Source: Myxocyprinus asiaticus (lineage: Eukaryota; Chordata; Actinopteri; Cypriniformes; Catostomidae). Taken from it: a DNA stretch of 64,000 nucleotides. The notes beneath the pieces were generated by a model that saw nothing but the letters and a program-made list of their open reading frames with translations, was not told the origin of the DNA and did not search any database. Every line of letters starts with the position of its first letter. Within the stretch, counting starts at the first letter, position 1. Location of the stretch: assembly GCF_019703515.2 (NCBI RefSeq), contig NC_059346.1, positions 56,556,001 to 56,620,000 on the forward strand. The letters run 5' to 3'. Below are positions 11,280 through 23,384 of this stretch, piece after piece. Position numbers and translations under genes: made by a program.

Positions 11280-11575
11280 AGGCGGGTGAGAAATGAGGGT
11301 CTAAACGCAGCTTTAATAAACAAAGATAAACAAAGTAACTCAGAATATAAAGAAAACAAAACACAAAACACGGAACGACCTCCGTTGGCTGTGACATGGC
11401 GTGGAGCAGACACAGGCATGGCTATGACATGGCATGGAACAGACTCAGGCTTGGGTGCTGGCTCGTTGGCCGTGGCAGGCATGGGCGCTGGCTTGGAGCA
11501 AGGAGCCGTGGAAGGCTTAGATGAGGGAGCAGAAGATGCAGGTTTTGGCCCAGGGTTCCCGCCATAATCCACTGT
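11280..11575 (-). repeat. LTR-like repeat fragment
   Basis: On the minus strand the segment reads towards TTTATTAAAGCTGCGTTTAG, followed by a pyrimidine-rich ACCCTCATTTCTCACC. This resembles the polyadenylation-signal-to-end region of teleost LTR elements and the better copy at 20190-21010. The inner part is Ala/Pro/Gly-rich in both translated strands (CCAGCGCC-type low complexity), which explains the 93- and 112-codon frames here. These are not taken as genes. Confidence 0.3.
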
Positions 11576-12150
11576 GTAAAGGGATCCGCAAAGTTTTTCC
11601 AACTAACATTTCCAAAAATCAATATGGTTCGAATGACAGATGTGCTTATTTGCAAGATAGTTACTACAGTTTTGGGAAACAGTCATGACTAGCTAGATAC
11701 TTTACTAGATGCATCGTACCAGGGGCTGACTGGCCATAGGGAGAACCAGGACTTTTCCTGGTGGGCCGGACATGAAACGAGGCCGAACGAGCGGCGATAA
11801 GCAGAAACGGGCTGCCACGTTATGCCGAATGGGCCGTGACTGGCTGAAGAGGGCCCCAAAACGGTGCCGCGATATGCTAAAGGGGGCACTGATATGCAGA
11901 AAAGGACAGCGACAACCACCCTCCTCCCCCCACCCCCACGCAACAACTTTTGGGACAGTTTCTATGTAAAATTCAGGGGCGATTTCTCTTCCCAGTCCAC
12001 CCGTGCATCGTACTATGGTGGTTAAGTTAAGCAGAGCTATGTCATTGTACAATTACGTTCATACAATTACTGTTGTGATGCTGCCTTAGCAAGCACCACT
12101 AATGACAACTTTTGTTAATTTGTTTATTCTTTAAAAAAAAGCTATTAGTA
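11576..12150. repeat. GC-rich dispersed repeat, unassigned
   Basis: The block 11710-12000 is GC-rich against AT-rich surroundings, opening with CAGGGGCTGACTGGCC. The frames on both strands there are compositional. It looks like a fragment of a multicopy element, but I cannot name the class. Confidence 0.3.
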
Positions 12151-12189
12151 AGATTAATTCGGTGACCACTCCGACAGTTGTGTTTTTGA

Positions 12190-13416
12190 TTAACTAAACA
12201 GAGCCAGCTCATAAGTGTCTTTTTTGGGGGGGAACTGCACCACACTTTTCATGCTGTATGTTTTCAATTAACTAAAAAGAGCTGGCTCATAAGAGTAATT
12301 TTTCAGGAATCAGACTACATTGGTAGGGCAGTGTTGCATGCTGTATATTCAAAAGAACCGGCTCAGTAGAATCATTCATTTGGGAATCGGACTACACTGG
12401 ACGCGCTGGGTATTTCACGCTGTAGAACAAAAGAACCAGCTCATAAAAGTCCTTTTTTCAGGAACTGCACCTCATGCTGTATGTTTTTGATTCAATAAAA
12501 AGAACCAGCTCATAAGAGTCATTGGTTCAGGACTACAGACTAATCAGACTGTCAAAAGATTCACTTTTTCGGGAATTGGACTACACTGGTCAATTTGTGT
12601 TTCACGCTGTATATTCAAAAGAATGAAGTCATTAGAGTAATTTGTTCGGGAATTGGACTACATTGATAGCACAGTATGTTGCGCACAGTAGCTTAGAAAG
12701 AACCGGCTCATTAGAGTAATTTATTCAGGAATCAGACTACATTGGAAGTGCCGTGTTGCAAGCTGTAGATTCTAAAGAACCGGCTCATAAGGCTCATTCG
12801 TTCTGGAATCGGACAACACTGGTTGCACTGTGTTTCACATTGTATATTCAAAAGAACCAGCTCATTACAGTCAGCTGTTTGGAAATTGGTCCACATTAGC
12901 AGCCCAAAATGTTGCGTGCTGCAGATGTGAAAAACCGGCTCATTAGAGTCATTAGTTTGGGAATCAGACTACACTGGACACGTTGTTTCATGATGTATAT
13001 TCAAATGAACCAGCTCATTAGAGTAAATTGTTCATAAATCAGTCTATATTAGTAGCCCAGTGTGTTGTGCACTGTAGATTTGAAAAACCGGCTCATTAGA
13101 GTAATTTGTTGGGGAATCGGACTACAATGGTAGCACAGTGTTGCGAGCTGTAGATTCGAAAGAACCGGCTTATAAGGCTCATTCTTTTGAGAATCGGACT
13201 ACACTGGTTGCGCTGTGTTTCACGCTTTATATTCAAAAGAACCAGCTCATTAGGGTCATTTGTTCAGGAATCAGACTACATTGGAAGTGCCGTGTTGCAA
13301 GCTGTAGATTCTAAAGAACCGGCTCATAAGGCTCATTTGTTCGGGAATCGGTCTACACTGGTTGCGCTGTGTTTCACGCTTTATATTCAAAAGTACCAGC
13401 TCATTAGGGTCATTTG
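12190..13416 (+). repeat. Tandem array of about sixteen 77-bp units
   Basis: The anchor AAGAACCGGCTCAT(A/T)AG recurs at about 12201, 12277, 12354, 12431, 12501, 12699, 12776, 12853, 12930, 13005, 13083, 13160, 13237, 13313 and 13390, usually 77 bp apart. A degenerate or deleted stretch lies at 12501-12699. Two unit types tend to alternate. Type A has GTGTTGCAAGCTGTAGATTC and type B has GTGTTTCACGCTTTATATTC. The A-B pair at about 12726 recurs almost identically at 13265, exactly 539 bp (7 x 77) later. The array ends abruptly at the inverted repeat starting at 13417. The unit length is not a multiple of three and no protein is implied. Confidence 0.88.
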
Positions 13417-15820
13417 TTTCATCAATGCTACATTAACTCCACAAAAAGTTTTCATGTAGTCTCAGCTCAAACAGATAAATTAAACTACCATTTTACAAAT
13501 TTAAATGGGTAGAACGCAATAAAATCAAATTGTGACAAAATGTTTTAGAATTGTGTTGCTTTAATAAGTAAACTGAACAAGCACCAAAAATCCTTTTTTT
13601 GAGTGTAAGTAAATGATGAGAGAATTTTCATTTTTGGGTGAACTATCCCTTTAACTATTGTATGACTTCAGAAGAATATAGTGCAGGGGTCATATGGACT
13701 ACTTTTATGGTGACTTTAATTCCCCTTTTTGTAGTTCTACAGACACGGTCACCATCCACTTTCATAGTTTGGTAAAAGCAGCACTGGCCTTTCCTCTAAA
13801 AAATATATAGGGTTCAGACGGAAACTAGGGAACTAGGAAACTAAATGGTCTTCTGCTATTGTAGCCCATTCGCCTCAGTGTTCTACACTATTCTGCTCAC
13901 TTCAAATGTACAGAGTATATATTTTGACAACATAAACTCAGTATATTGTATTACAAAGATAAGCATAGATAAAATTAGTAAAATGTCTTACATACAGTAT
14001 GTACAATACCCTATACACTATGCAAAGCATACGATATCATGTCAACCACCCTCACACACATACACATAGCATAATCAATAAACCTGATATGTGCGTGGGC
14101 ACCTCGGCAATCTAAGCAGCAGTCTTATGACATGACGGGTACGATCAATGGAGCAGATAGAGGTGTGAGTATATATTATATTATAAAGATAAGCATCGAT
14201 AAAAGTAGTAAAATGTCTTGTATACATGTATGTTTCGTTCTGTAGATTCAGTAGAGAGACTACACTGCTGCTGAATTGCGCCGCAGGAAACGATGTCAGC
14301 GTATTTTAGTTCCGTGTTCTGTTCGCATCAGTGAAAAATTGTATGTTCAGGAACCGTTAACGGAACCGAAAGTCATTGAAAAAATCAAGCGGTTCTGATA
14401 TTTTTTTTTAAAGAATAGAACCAGTTCTGAACAAGTTCCCAACCCTATTAGTGACCATGTCTGTCAAGCCCAAAAAAGACCTTGCAGTCATGAAAAGAAC
14501 AAAATGAGGGTGAGTAAATAATGACACAATTTCTATTTTTGGGTGAACTGTTCCTTTAATACTTACAGTTAGGTGTTTGTTAAAATCCGTTCAAATTGTG
14601 AGCAATATTATTAGTGACAAGCACCACTAATAACATAATAATTTAAGCCCAGGTTTCATTCCACTCCAAAACCACCCATACCTGCAGTCATTTATCATTT
14701 AATATTCCGGCTGTGAGTCTGATGCTAGCAGCCTCTTTCTCACCCCTCTCGATCTGTCTCTCTCAGGGAAATCCATGCAGAGAGTTGCACGTAGCAGGCA
14801 GCGTTCGGTTATACTCGTCAAGTGGCACGGCGCAAAGTGAAGCAAAGCTTGATTAGGTCTGCACCTCTAGGTCTGTCATTATAGAACACACTCAGACACA
14901 CACTTTCACGCACATTCACTGGGGACAGAACTGAGAACTCTATAATAAGAGAAGCTGTCAGTCTACATGTGTCAACATGTTTTAAGTAGCAGACTTAGAC
15001 TGAAAAGGGTTATAACTGCTCTCTAAACACAAACATATTCACACCTCCATCTGCTCCATTGATTGTACCCGTCATGTAATAAGACTGCTGCTTAGATTGC
15101 CGAGGTGCCCACGCACATATCAGGTTTATTGATTATGCTATGTGTATGTGTGTGTGGGGGTGGTTGTCATGATATTGTATGCTTTGCATAGTGTATAGGG
15201 TATTATACATACTGTATGTAAGACATTTTACTAATTTTATCTATGCTTATCTTTGTAATACAATATACAGGGTTTGTGTTGTCAAAATATATACTCTGTA
15301 CAATTGTAGTGAGCAGAATAGTGTCGAACCTCGAGGCGTATGGGCTACGATAGCAGAAGACCATTTAGTTTCCTAGATCCCTTGTTTCCATCTGAACCCC
15401 AGATACTGTTTTTCTTTGGAACACAAAAGGAGTTATTTAAAAGAAACGCCAGCGCTGCTCTTTCCATACAGTGAAAGTGGATGGTGACCGTGTATGTAGA
15501 GTTACAAAAAGGAGAAATAAAGTCACCATAAAAGTAGTCCATACGACCCCTGTACTATATTCCTAGTCTTCTGAAGTCATACAATAGTTAAAGGGATAGT
15601 TCACCCAAAAATGAAAATTACACTCAAAAAAAGGATTTTTGCTGCTTGTTCAATTTACTTAATTAAAATGAACTAAAGCAGCACAATTCTAGAACATTTT
15701 GTCACAACTTGATTTTATTGCATTTCTATCCATTTAAACTTGTAAATGGAATTTTACTTAATCCATTTGAGTTGGGACTACATGAATACTTTTTGTGGTG
15801 TTAATGTAGCAGTGATGAAA
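13417..15820. repeat. 2.4 kb long inverted repeat (arms about 750-780 bp)
   Basis: The left arm (13417-14170) and right arm (15038-15820) are reverse complements over their whole length with scattered differences. The left edge TTTCATCAATGCTACATTAA matches the right edge TTAATGTAGCAGTGATGAAA. Inside, GGTCTTCTGCTATTGTAGCC pairs with GGCTACGATAGCAGAAGACC, and GATATGTGCGTGGGCACCTC pairs with GAGGTGCCCACGCACATATC. A spacer of about 870 bp separates the arms. Each arm includes a TTCACCC repeat end (13620-13655 and 15592-15620) and a 70-bp piece of a Tc1 element also present at 36430-36505. The arms' frames (13845-14069, 15179-15376) are mirror shadows, not genes. It may be a foldback-type element or an inverted duplication. 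Confidence 0.85.
14171..15037. other. Spacer of the long inverted repeat
   Basis: Starts with a partial direct repeat (14179-14235) of left-arm sequence 13953-14004, sharing AAAGATAAGCAT and AGTAAAATGTCTT. A TTCACCC repeat end lies at 14500-14562 in reverse orientation. No coding motif is seen. Confidence 0.5.
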
Positions 15821-16079
15821 CTGGGCAGGGGATTTCTATTTCCCAGCATGCTTTGCATGGGACCCTATAGAGAGAGTAAATGTTAAAATTAAGTGTTATT
15901 TTTATGTTTTTGTGCAACATGAATATGTTATGTTGGAGTTTTGGGGGTTACTATTATGGTGAAGAGTGGAGCTTGAACAAACCATGAGGACAGGTTGACA
16001 TCACATATAAAATTGATTGCACGCTTTGTTGAACAATTGCTGTTTTAACCATAGAATAGTTACTCCTAAAATAGTTGCG

Positions 16080-16790
16080 CCCCTTTATCTCGCTCTCCCG
16101 CTGATCAGCTGATTCAGCACTGGCCATGCTTCATCACGGCCCGGCCACGCCCTCCTCGTCACACTCCTCCCCCGCCCGATTCAGGTCAGGGCACCACCGG
16201 TCTGACTAACTCCTCCCCCATCTCTGGGGGGGAGATGCTGCCCTTCCGGCCGTTCTGTCAGCCGGTGGTCCACCCCACCTCCTGTGAATCTGGGAGATAG
16301 GGGAGTGTGGGGAGAGGAAAAGGGTGAACGGAGACACAGAAAGAGAGAGAGGAGAGAGAGAGAGAGAGAAGAACTTGCTTGCCAGCTCCCGGACACACTG
16401 TGGTCCGGTCCTCAACCACTCCTCCGCCCTCTGGCAGACGCCAGCTCGCGCCTCCCCCAGCAGATGGCCGCAGTTCCTCCAGATCTCAGCAGCCGGCAGC
16501 GACCCCTCTGTCCCCAGGCAGACAGCCGTGGCTGCTCCCCTGGTGTATGGCAGCAGCGAGGACTCCATGACAGCACACCCTTCATCCCTCCCGGGTTTCG
16601 GCACCACTGTAACAAGTAAACGATGGGCAAAGAGGAGGTGGGAACCTGCTGAACAGTAAACATAAAGTTCAATAAGAAACTCAACATAAAACCAACATAA
16701 ACAGACACACATGCAATGTGGCCATGTGCGTCTCTCTCTCTCAAACCGGCGCCCCATCCCGGCCTGGCCATGCCCTCCTCATCACAGTAC
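16080..16790. repeat. GC-rich repeat island with internal direct repeat
   Basis: Related segments at 16139-16164 and 16759-16786 share GGCC(A)(C/T)GCCCTCCTC(A/G)TCACA, spaced about 620 bp, and bracket GC-rich DNA with GA/AG microsatellite (16330-16372). Four long overlapping frames occur on both strands (up to 183 codons). All are Ser/Pro/Arg-rich low complexity and mutually exclusive, so I do not call a gene. The flanking direct repeats could be LTR-like; this is inference. Confidence 0.4.
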
Positions 16791-16914
16791 ACAAAATATT
16801 TAAGAGATTTAATTGACGTCTAATTTTGTTGGGTTTACCCAATTCAACTAGGTTCTTTGTACATAAAGTGTTTGTGTTGAGATTACAAAGTCATTTTAAG
16901 TTTGAACCAATTTC

Positions 16915-18730
16915 AGAGTGTACCCTCATGCCATCCCAGATGTGTAAGACTTTCTTCTGCTGAACAAACATTTTTAGAAAAAATATCTCAGCTCTGTAGG
17001 TCCATATAGACCATTTCAAGAATGTAAACAAAAACAAAGGAATTTGAATGGTCCAAACGTATTTCCAGATCCTTTCAACAAAGTCTCTTTTTCAAGGTCA
17101 GTCCACTTGGCGGTCATCTTTGGAATATTCTTGGGCATTTTGGGGAGCAATTTTTCTATATAAACAAGCCTCATGAAAGTTCAGCTCCTATCTACTTGAA
17201 TGGGGAAAGACAGAAATCTCCAAAAAGGTTGGTCTAGATTACGATAAAGAACATATTTCAAATAAGAAGTAAAATCTGACAACACTGTATGGCAGGGTGG
17301 GCAAGAGACACAGTGGGTGTGGTGTCAGGCCTCAGAGAGGCATTTATTTAAAATGTCCAAAACAGTGGGGAATCTGGGGCCTTCGTGGTGGAAAGGGCTA
17401 TGTGAAAGAAGAGTAGTGAAGACAGGGTAAGGTCCAGGTGATGATAGCAGACACAACGTGCTCCCCTCCTTGGTCCGAGGCACGTGGGGCTGCGGCTGCA
17501 CTCGAGCGTCCCTGCTTCCCTGGGCCTCAGCACTTGAGGGGAATAGCGGCCCGACAACCTGGTTCATTGGCAGCGACGCGTGCTCCAATCCCCGGTGTCA
17601 CATCTAACTTGCTGCAGGGTTCCGGTGTATGGGTTCGGCGAGGCATCTAACTTGCACCGGACCCTCCCCGCTTCGTTCCTGGACCTGCAAAGATGCCAGC
17701 ATGTAGAGACCGGTCTCCTCTGTGTTTAAAAGCAACAGTAATGAGGTTCTTCATTTGGTTCAGGTGAGCCCCGTCACGTGCCGCCAAATGGGAAAAAGTC
17801 ACCTCGGTTGAAGATGATCCACGGGAGGGGTGTGTCATTCCGCCACAACTGGTATAATAAATTCTGAGTCTTTAACTCAGATCACATTAAGAAACACAAT
17901 TGTATAGTCTTTGTCTGTAATTGTCTTGTATAGCTTATTTGCATGCACGATCTCACGTTGATTGACAGGTGATTTCTGTATCTAAAAGGTGATTGGCTAT
18001 TTTACCTGTAAGGCAGGACTGTCTTTCTATATCCACTGACCACTGGCTGCCATTGGGCGTTCCAATTTCTCCCATTCATTTTAATAGAAGTGGCCTGTCT
18101 CTGCTAAATAGTCTCTGTTTTGACATGCAGGACATGTTCATGGAAATATGACATCACCAACGAACAGTCCTTGAAATGGTTTATTGACATCACTTTTTAC
18201 CCGCAGCTGCCATATTTGTGACCATCAGCGGGAGAAAACAATGGCGGTGAATGGAAAAATGATATCAAGGAAAACCTTGATAAAAAATAGTAATCCATAT
18301 TACTCCAGTGGTTAAATCCATATCTTCAGAATCTATATGATAGGTGTGGGTGAAGAACAGAAAACATTTTTAAGTCCTTTTTTTTTTTTTACTATAAATC
18401 TCCACTTTCACTTTCAAATTCTTCTTTTGTTTTGGCGATTCACATTCTTTGTGCATATCGCCACCTTAGGGCAGGGAGGAGAATTTATAGTAAAAAGAAC
18501 TTAATTATTGATCTGTTTCTCTCCCCTACCTATCATATCACTTCTGAAGATATGGATTTAACCACTGGAGTGAATTATGCTGCTTCTATATGCTTTTTGG
18601 ACCTTCAAAGTTCTGATCACCATTCATTTGCATTGTGAGGACCTACAGAGCTGAGCTATTCTTTTAAAAAATCATAATTTGTATTTAGGAGAAGAAAGAA
18701 CTCATACACATCTGGGATGATATGATTTAA
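16915..18730. mobile_element. MITE-like element with long terminal inverted repeats
   Basis: Left end 16915-17030 contains CATCCCAGATGTGTAAGACT, then TCAGCTCTGTAGGTCC. The complement of 18610-18730 contains CATCCCAGATGTGTATGAGT and CAGCTCTGTAGGTCC in the same order. Inside, a second foldback pairs 18290-18420 with 18455-18590 (ACTCCAGTGGTTAAATCCAT and its complement). No transposase is present. The GC-rich block at 17290-17850 seems to be a separate insertion. Confidence 0.6.
17290..17850. repeat. GC-rich block inside the 16.9-18.7 kb element
   Basis: Sharp GC-rich interval with start-like GTGGTGTCAGGCC and end-like TGTGTCATTCCGCCACAAC. ACATCTAACTTGC-type words repeat near 17603 and 17645. 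The overlapping frames are compositional. Probably a fragment of a multicopy retroelement; class unknown. Confidence 0.35.
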
Positions 18731-20185
18731 AATTAAAAAAAAAATTAAATAACAGAAATTATTTAATTATTTCTATTAAATTAAGATTTTAAACTAACCC
18801 TAGATTTCTGTTTATTGTATGTTTATTGTATGATTCCCAAACCAATATGCAGAGCATACACATTATCTCTCAACAGATCTATACCATATTGTATATACAG
18901 TAGCAATTTAGTTTCAGTTTTCAACAAGAGATAGATTTTATGGTTTCAAGTAGAGACAGAAAAGAGTTCACTCTTCCCTGAGGGAAACAATGAGAAAGTA
19001 AATACATCAGAGCTTTTACAGTAATACAAGTTAAAAATATACATGGTATTACAGTTAAATTGATGACTTGATCGAACTTGGATGGACAGACAGACAGACA
19101 GACCGACAGACAGCCAGACAGACAGATAGATGTTCTGTATTGTTATAAAAAACATAACCTTTTAGTGGGAAGTGGGGGCAAGTCAGGTCTCACACTTTTA
19201 AACTCAGTGTGTGTGTATTAAGAGGGATCACTAAAGTGTCCAGTACTTATATTGCCTGTGTACTTCTACCCATCTCATCATTTCCAGTGGGAAGTGATAT
19301 CTGGTGCAGTGGGGTGAGTGTGTGTAGGGGTCTGTTTTTGAGGGTGGATGTTTGAGGGGTTTTGATTAGCCTGAGTGTTTTATTTTTATTTTTTTATTTT
19401 TTACAGTGTGTGTGCTGGAAATGCCGGAAACAGCTCTTGATGAGGGGCATGATAAAGATGACTGTGGGGCGAATTCTTTAGATTGTAGATAGTGCAACTA
19501 TTGTGTGCGCTATTTCAGCAGAACAATCTGCATCAGATTCACTAACATTCACAATCCAGTTTAACCAAGTGTTTAATGTGCTAAAATAGCGCTGCGCTAT
19601 GAGTATTTCAACTAAATCATTGTCATTCTTTCAGTCCAAACATGCCTCCTTTCAACTGTGTGTAAATTTGAGTAATTTTATATTGTGACTTGATTACAAA
19701 AGGGAGCTGTATTTGCCTGATCACGCTATTACCGCTTGCTTTTAGTAAACAGAATTTTATTAAAATTAGATGTTTGTCTACATTTTCTAGTGATTATGCA
19801 CGGTAAAAAGTAATAAACTGCCATTGTTACCTTAAAGAGCTATTTCTACATGATTTAATCCCTTAAAATTAGATTTGTTGGTGTAACTTAATGTATTCAG
19901 ATTGAATCAGTGATGTTAAATAATATTTTTGACTTGAATAAAAGCAAGTTTTGATGGTACCACATGAAGCATTTTTAGGTTAACATTTTTTCACTGTGGA
20001 AGCAGTAAGTCATATCGTGTTATATATATATCTTTATAGTTGAATTATTATGTATTATTTATAAGGAATCATCTTTATTTGGGGATCGTTCTCTGCAAAT
20101 ATTGATTTATATGATTAATTACAGTTAATTCAATTAATTAATCAGCATGACATATAATTAATTTGATTAAAGGTTTTAATCGATT
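18731..20185. other. No gene seen; microsatellite and AT-rich repeat end
   Basis: A (GACA)n run with GATA/GCCA interruptions lies at 19084-19130. An AT-rich end with TTAATCGATTGACAG at 20170-20188 resembles the TGTCAATCGATTAAA end of fish hAT-like elements. The rest shows no supported frame. Confidence 0.45.
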
Positions 20186-20189
20186 GACA

Positions 20190-21010
20190 GTGTCAGGTTG
20201 AGCAGAGAGTCGGAGGCAGGACCCAAACGCAGAGTAAAACAAAAGGGTTTATTAATACAAAAATAAACAAAGGGAAAATCCAGGCTCTGGATTGGACAAC
20301 GGGGCAAAACACAGGACCGTCCGGAACTGAGCTGGGAAGAACACACCGACATAGACATGGAACAAGCACAAGATGAACTGGCACTGGACAGCACAAACGA
20401 GGAGACTAAAATAGGGAGAGAAATCAAATGGGTTTACAAGGGGACAGGTGAGGCAAATGAACTAATAATTGGCAAACAAGGATGCGGGGTATGACGTAAG
20501 ACAGAGAGACATGCGGCAATACAGAAACAAAACAAAGCCACGCGCTCTCACAAGACAACAAAACACCCGAATGGCATGAGCGCACATCGCCAAGATGATA
20601 AGGCAATATATGCTCATGCCAACCGACAAACAAGACGAGAGAATGTGTAGAAACGGCAAACAAAGCGATGCCACGCATTCTCACACTAAGCGAAAGCTGA
20701 GCGTACATCGCAAGGCAAACACCACGCGATGCACACAACAGCCGACAAAACAAGACAGGACTCCTGTGCGAGAGTTCAGCCACACACAAACCCGACACCT
20801 CAGACTGAAGTGACCGAACCTCAGCACAACGTGAAGACAGCTCGCGAAGCGTGCCCATTGTCGCGAGAGGCAGACATAAACGATTGACATTAGTGCATGT
20901 TGCCAAGATGACATAAGCGCAATGCACTCACGGCAATAACATACATGAGTGTCCGAATCCCGACACCAACCGAAACCAAACCAGACAGGGAAGTCAGGAT
21001 CTAGACACCA
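20190..21010 (-). repeat. LTR-like retroelement fragment
   Basis: On the minus strand AATAAACCCTTTTGTTTTAC leads into CTGCGTTTGGGTCCTGCCTC and ends near CAACCTGACACTG. A polyadenylation signal followed by a short R/U5-like tail ending in TGACA is the usual layout of teleost LTR ends. The remaining 700 bp is a GC- and CA-rich segment with recurring words (GCGCACATCGC, GCGTACATCGC). No gag or pol residues are seen, so it would be a solo LTR or fragment. The frames of 167 and 83 codons in it are not considered genes. Confidence 0.35.
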
Positions 21011-21141
21011 TGCTCAGAACATGAAACATGAGACCATGTTAACATGTATAATTTTTACATCTTGTGGCTGTACTTTTAAAAGGGTCAACATTTTAACATT
21101 TATAGACTGGCCCCATTCACTTCAATTGTAAGTGCCTTACT

Positions 21142-21640
21142 TTAACCTCATGCGACCCCGTGTCCACATGCGTGGACACTGTATTTTAGCTTCGCTATGT
21201 GCAACACATAATTTAAATAAATTCATTCTGACAGAAAACTGTTCACAAGAATCTAGACTGTCATTTAAGGGTTAAACTTCTGGCTCACGAGTCACTTGAC
21301 ACAATGGCATCACGTTGATTTCCGTGAAGCGCTTCTACGGGCACAGAGCCAACAAAAGTGTCTCTGTTTTTTTCATTGAAACCTGTTTGGATGTATAAGA
21401 GTAGCTTCTCTAGTTTTGTTTTATATGCTGCTTTAAAAATTCTTATTTTTTTCGCACGTCAGTGCGCAGATCAACATGATGTCCACATACGTGGATTTTG
21501 GGACATTATTTCCTCAAAAGTTGAAAAAAAAAAAGTTTGTTATTTTGAAATACTTTCAACATTACACATCTGTGGATCATTTAGCTTCATTTTAAGATAT
21601 ATATACATTTTGTTATTGTAATAGAGCCTCACAGGCAGAA
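21142..21640. repeat. Possible piggyBac-like end fragment
   Basis: TTAA at 21142-21145 is followed by CCTCATGCGACCCCGTGTCC. A related CCACATGTGGACATC motif appears at 22648-22662, but a matching terminal GGGTCGCATGAGG-TTAA is absent. Only one end is credible, so this is a weak call. Confidence 0.25.
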
Positions 21641-22020
21641 GGGAAGTAGAACAGGGAAGCGAGGTTTCCAGGTTCAGGTAAGCATTTAATTGGCCACCTT
21701 GATGCTTACAATTTCACAAACTCATCAGTCTCACAGGCATGGAGTTATTTAAACACATCAGCTTCACAGGCATATAGTTACTTAAACACTTTAGCTTCAC
21801 AAACACAGTAGATTAAACACAACAGCTTCTGTAGCACCGTGGCCTTCCTTGTGCCAGTCTCTCTCTCTCCTGGCTGCTGGTGGCATGGCTGTTTATATGC
21901 CGCTCTCCCCATGCTCACTGGAATTAGAGACAGGTGTTAAACATAATCTAGCTCAGGTGCCAGCGCCCTTACCGCTTTCTCTCTCTCCGGACGGATGCTA
22001 GACCACGCCCCCGCTGCCAC
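21640..22020. repeat. GC-richer repeat island
   Basis: Compositionally distinct from its flanks. It carries tandem-like repetition of CTCACAGGCAT / CTTCACAGGCAT / CTTCACAAACAC words between 21720 and 21805, spaced about 40-45 bp. No coding motif is present. Confidence 0.4.
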
Positions 22021-23344
22021 AGTTATATTTTATTTTGTTATCACATTACAATACGGTTCTATTCATTAACATTAGTAAATACATTCCAATATTCACTATG
22101 TATTTTCACATTGAGAATAAATGGGTTCATCCAAAAGCTGAAAAATGTGGCTTTTTGAGGCTTTATATGGAGTTAGGATGAAAATAAGACGCATTTTAAA
22201 CTGTTCTGAGACCAGTGCAGACAGACAGCACACTAGAAGTTAAGTAATTCTCTAAATAGGGAGCAAGGGATCATCCTATAGCTCTCTATGCAGATAAGTG
22301 CATTCACTCCTAAAATCTGACCAAAAGTTCAATTTCAGGCTGCAGATGATATTTGGACCACTCAACATGTTTGGCAGACATGGGACAATGGTAATCAGTA
22401 CATAGATTCAGAATTTATAATGTATAATTTTATTTTAACATGGTTGGCAGTGAATGGATGATGCTGGCCATTATTTTGAATCAGAATTAATTATGCTGAT
22501 TTCTGATCTAATGTCTGTAACATCTCAAAAACATGAATACCCAACACTGCTGGAAACATAATACAATAACAATTTGATGAAAAAAAAAAAAAAAAAACGG
22601 ATTTTCTATAGCTTGGTATTACTTTAAATTTCATAACTTAGTCCCCCCACATGTGGACATCAATATTTAGGAAAACAGGGGGTGATGTTGGAGGGTTCCA
22701 GGAGGCCAATTACACCACCTTTAGTGAGCCACTGGCGCCCCCCTTTACATGGTGCCGCTATACATTGCATACCTTGCATATATGGTTTCTGCGCCTCTGG
22801 TCATGGATTTAGACACTGTAGTGACTTATTCCACTGAAGCACTTGTCATAAATGATCAACATGCTGTGATATATGGAAGACAAAATATGCCTTCATAAAG
22901 GTAAAAATGCAGTTCAAAATCGATTCCATGGGGCAAATATTGCCCTTTTATTAAAGCAAGTTCATTTCTGACATTGACTCAGAGGTCATGCCATCATAAA
23001 AAAATAAAAAATAAAAACCTTTTAGTCAATGTCATTCCCATTTGTGTATTGTCTTTGAGCCATATTTTTTCCCAAACTCTGTTCTGTGAATTAGTCACAT
23101 CAAAGCTCCTCTCCTTTGAACAAGTGCAGATGGGCAGTGAAAGAGAGAGCTCACATATGAGAAAATAAATGTATGAATGGTTCAAAATGGCACTGACATT
23201 AAAAAAGGAATAAAGAGAAATGGAGGAGAAAGACGATTCATAGCGGATGATTCTGGATCAGATGAGACAGCGTGAAAAAGAGAATAATTCTAATTACCAT
23301 TATCTGAGTTAAAAGCTTTCCTATTACAAGCCTCCTTCTCTCAA

Positions 23345-23384
<40 letters not shown>

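Noticed and set aside
12190..13416. A CRISPR-like array (regular repeat spacing)
   Set aside because: Units are 77 bp throughout with no constant repeat plus unique spacer, and the genome is vertebrate.
13187..13459. 90-codon repetitive protein across the 77-bp array
   Set aside because: The unit is not a multiple of three, so the frame changes from unit to unit; the peptide repeat is not maintained.
16206..16757. 183-codon minus-strand frame, and overlapping plus frames, as genes
   Set aside because: Low-complexity Ser/Pro/Arg composition in a GC-rich repeat; frames on both strands are equally long, as expected from composition.
20424..20927. 167-codon minus-strand frame
   Set aside because: Lies in an LTR-like GC-rich block with repeated words; no gag/pol or other domain is visible.
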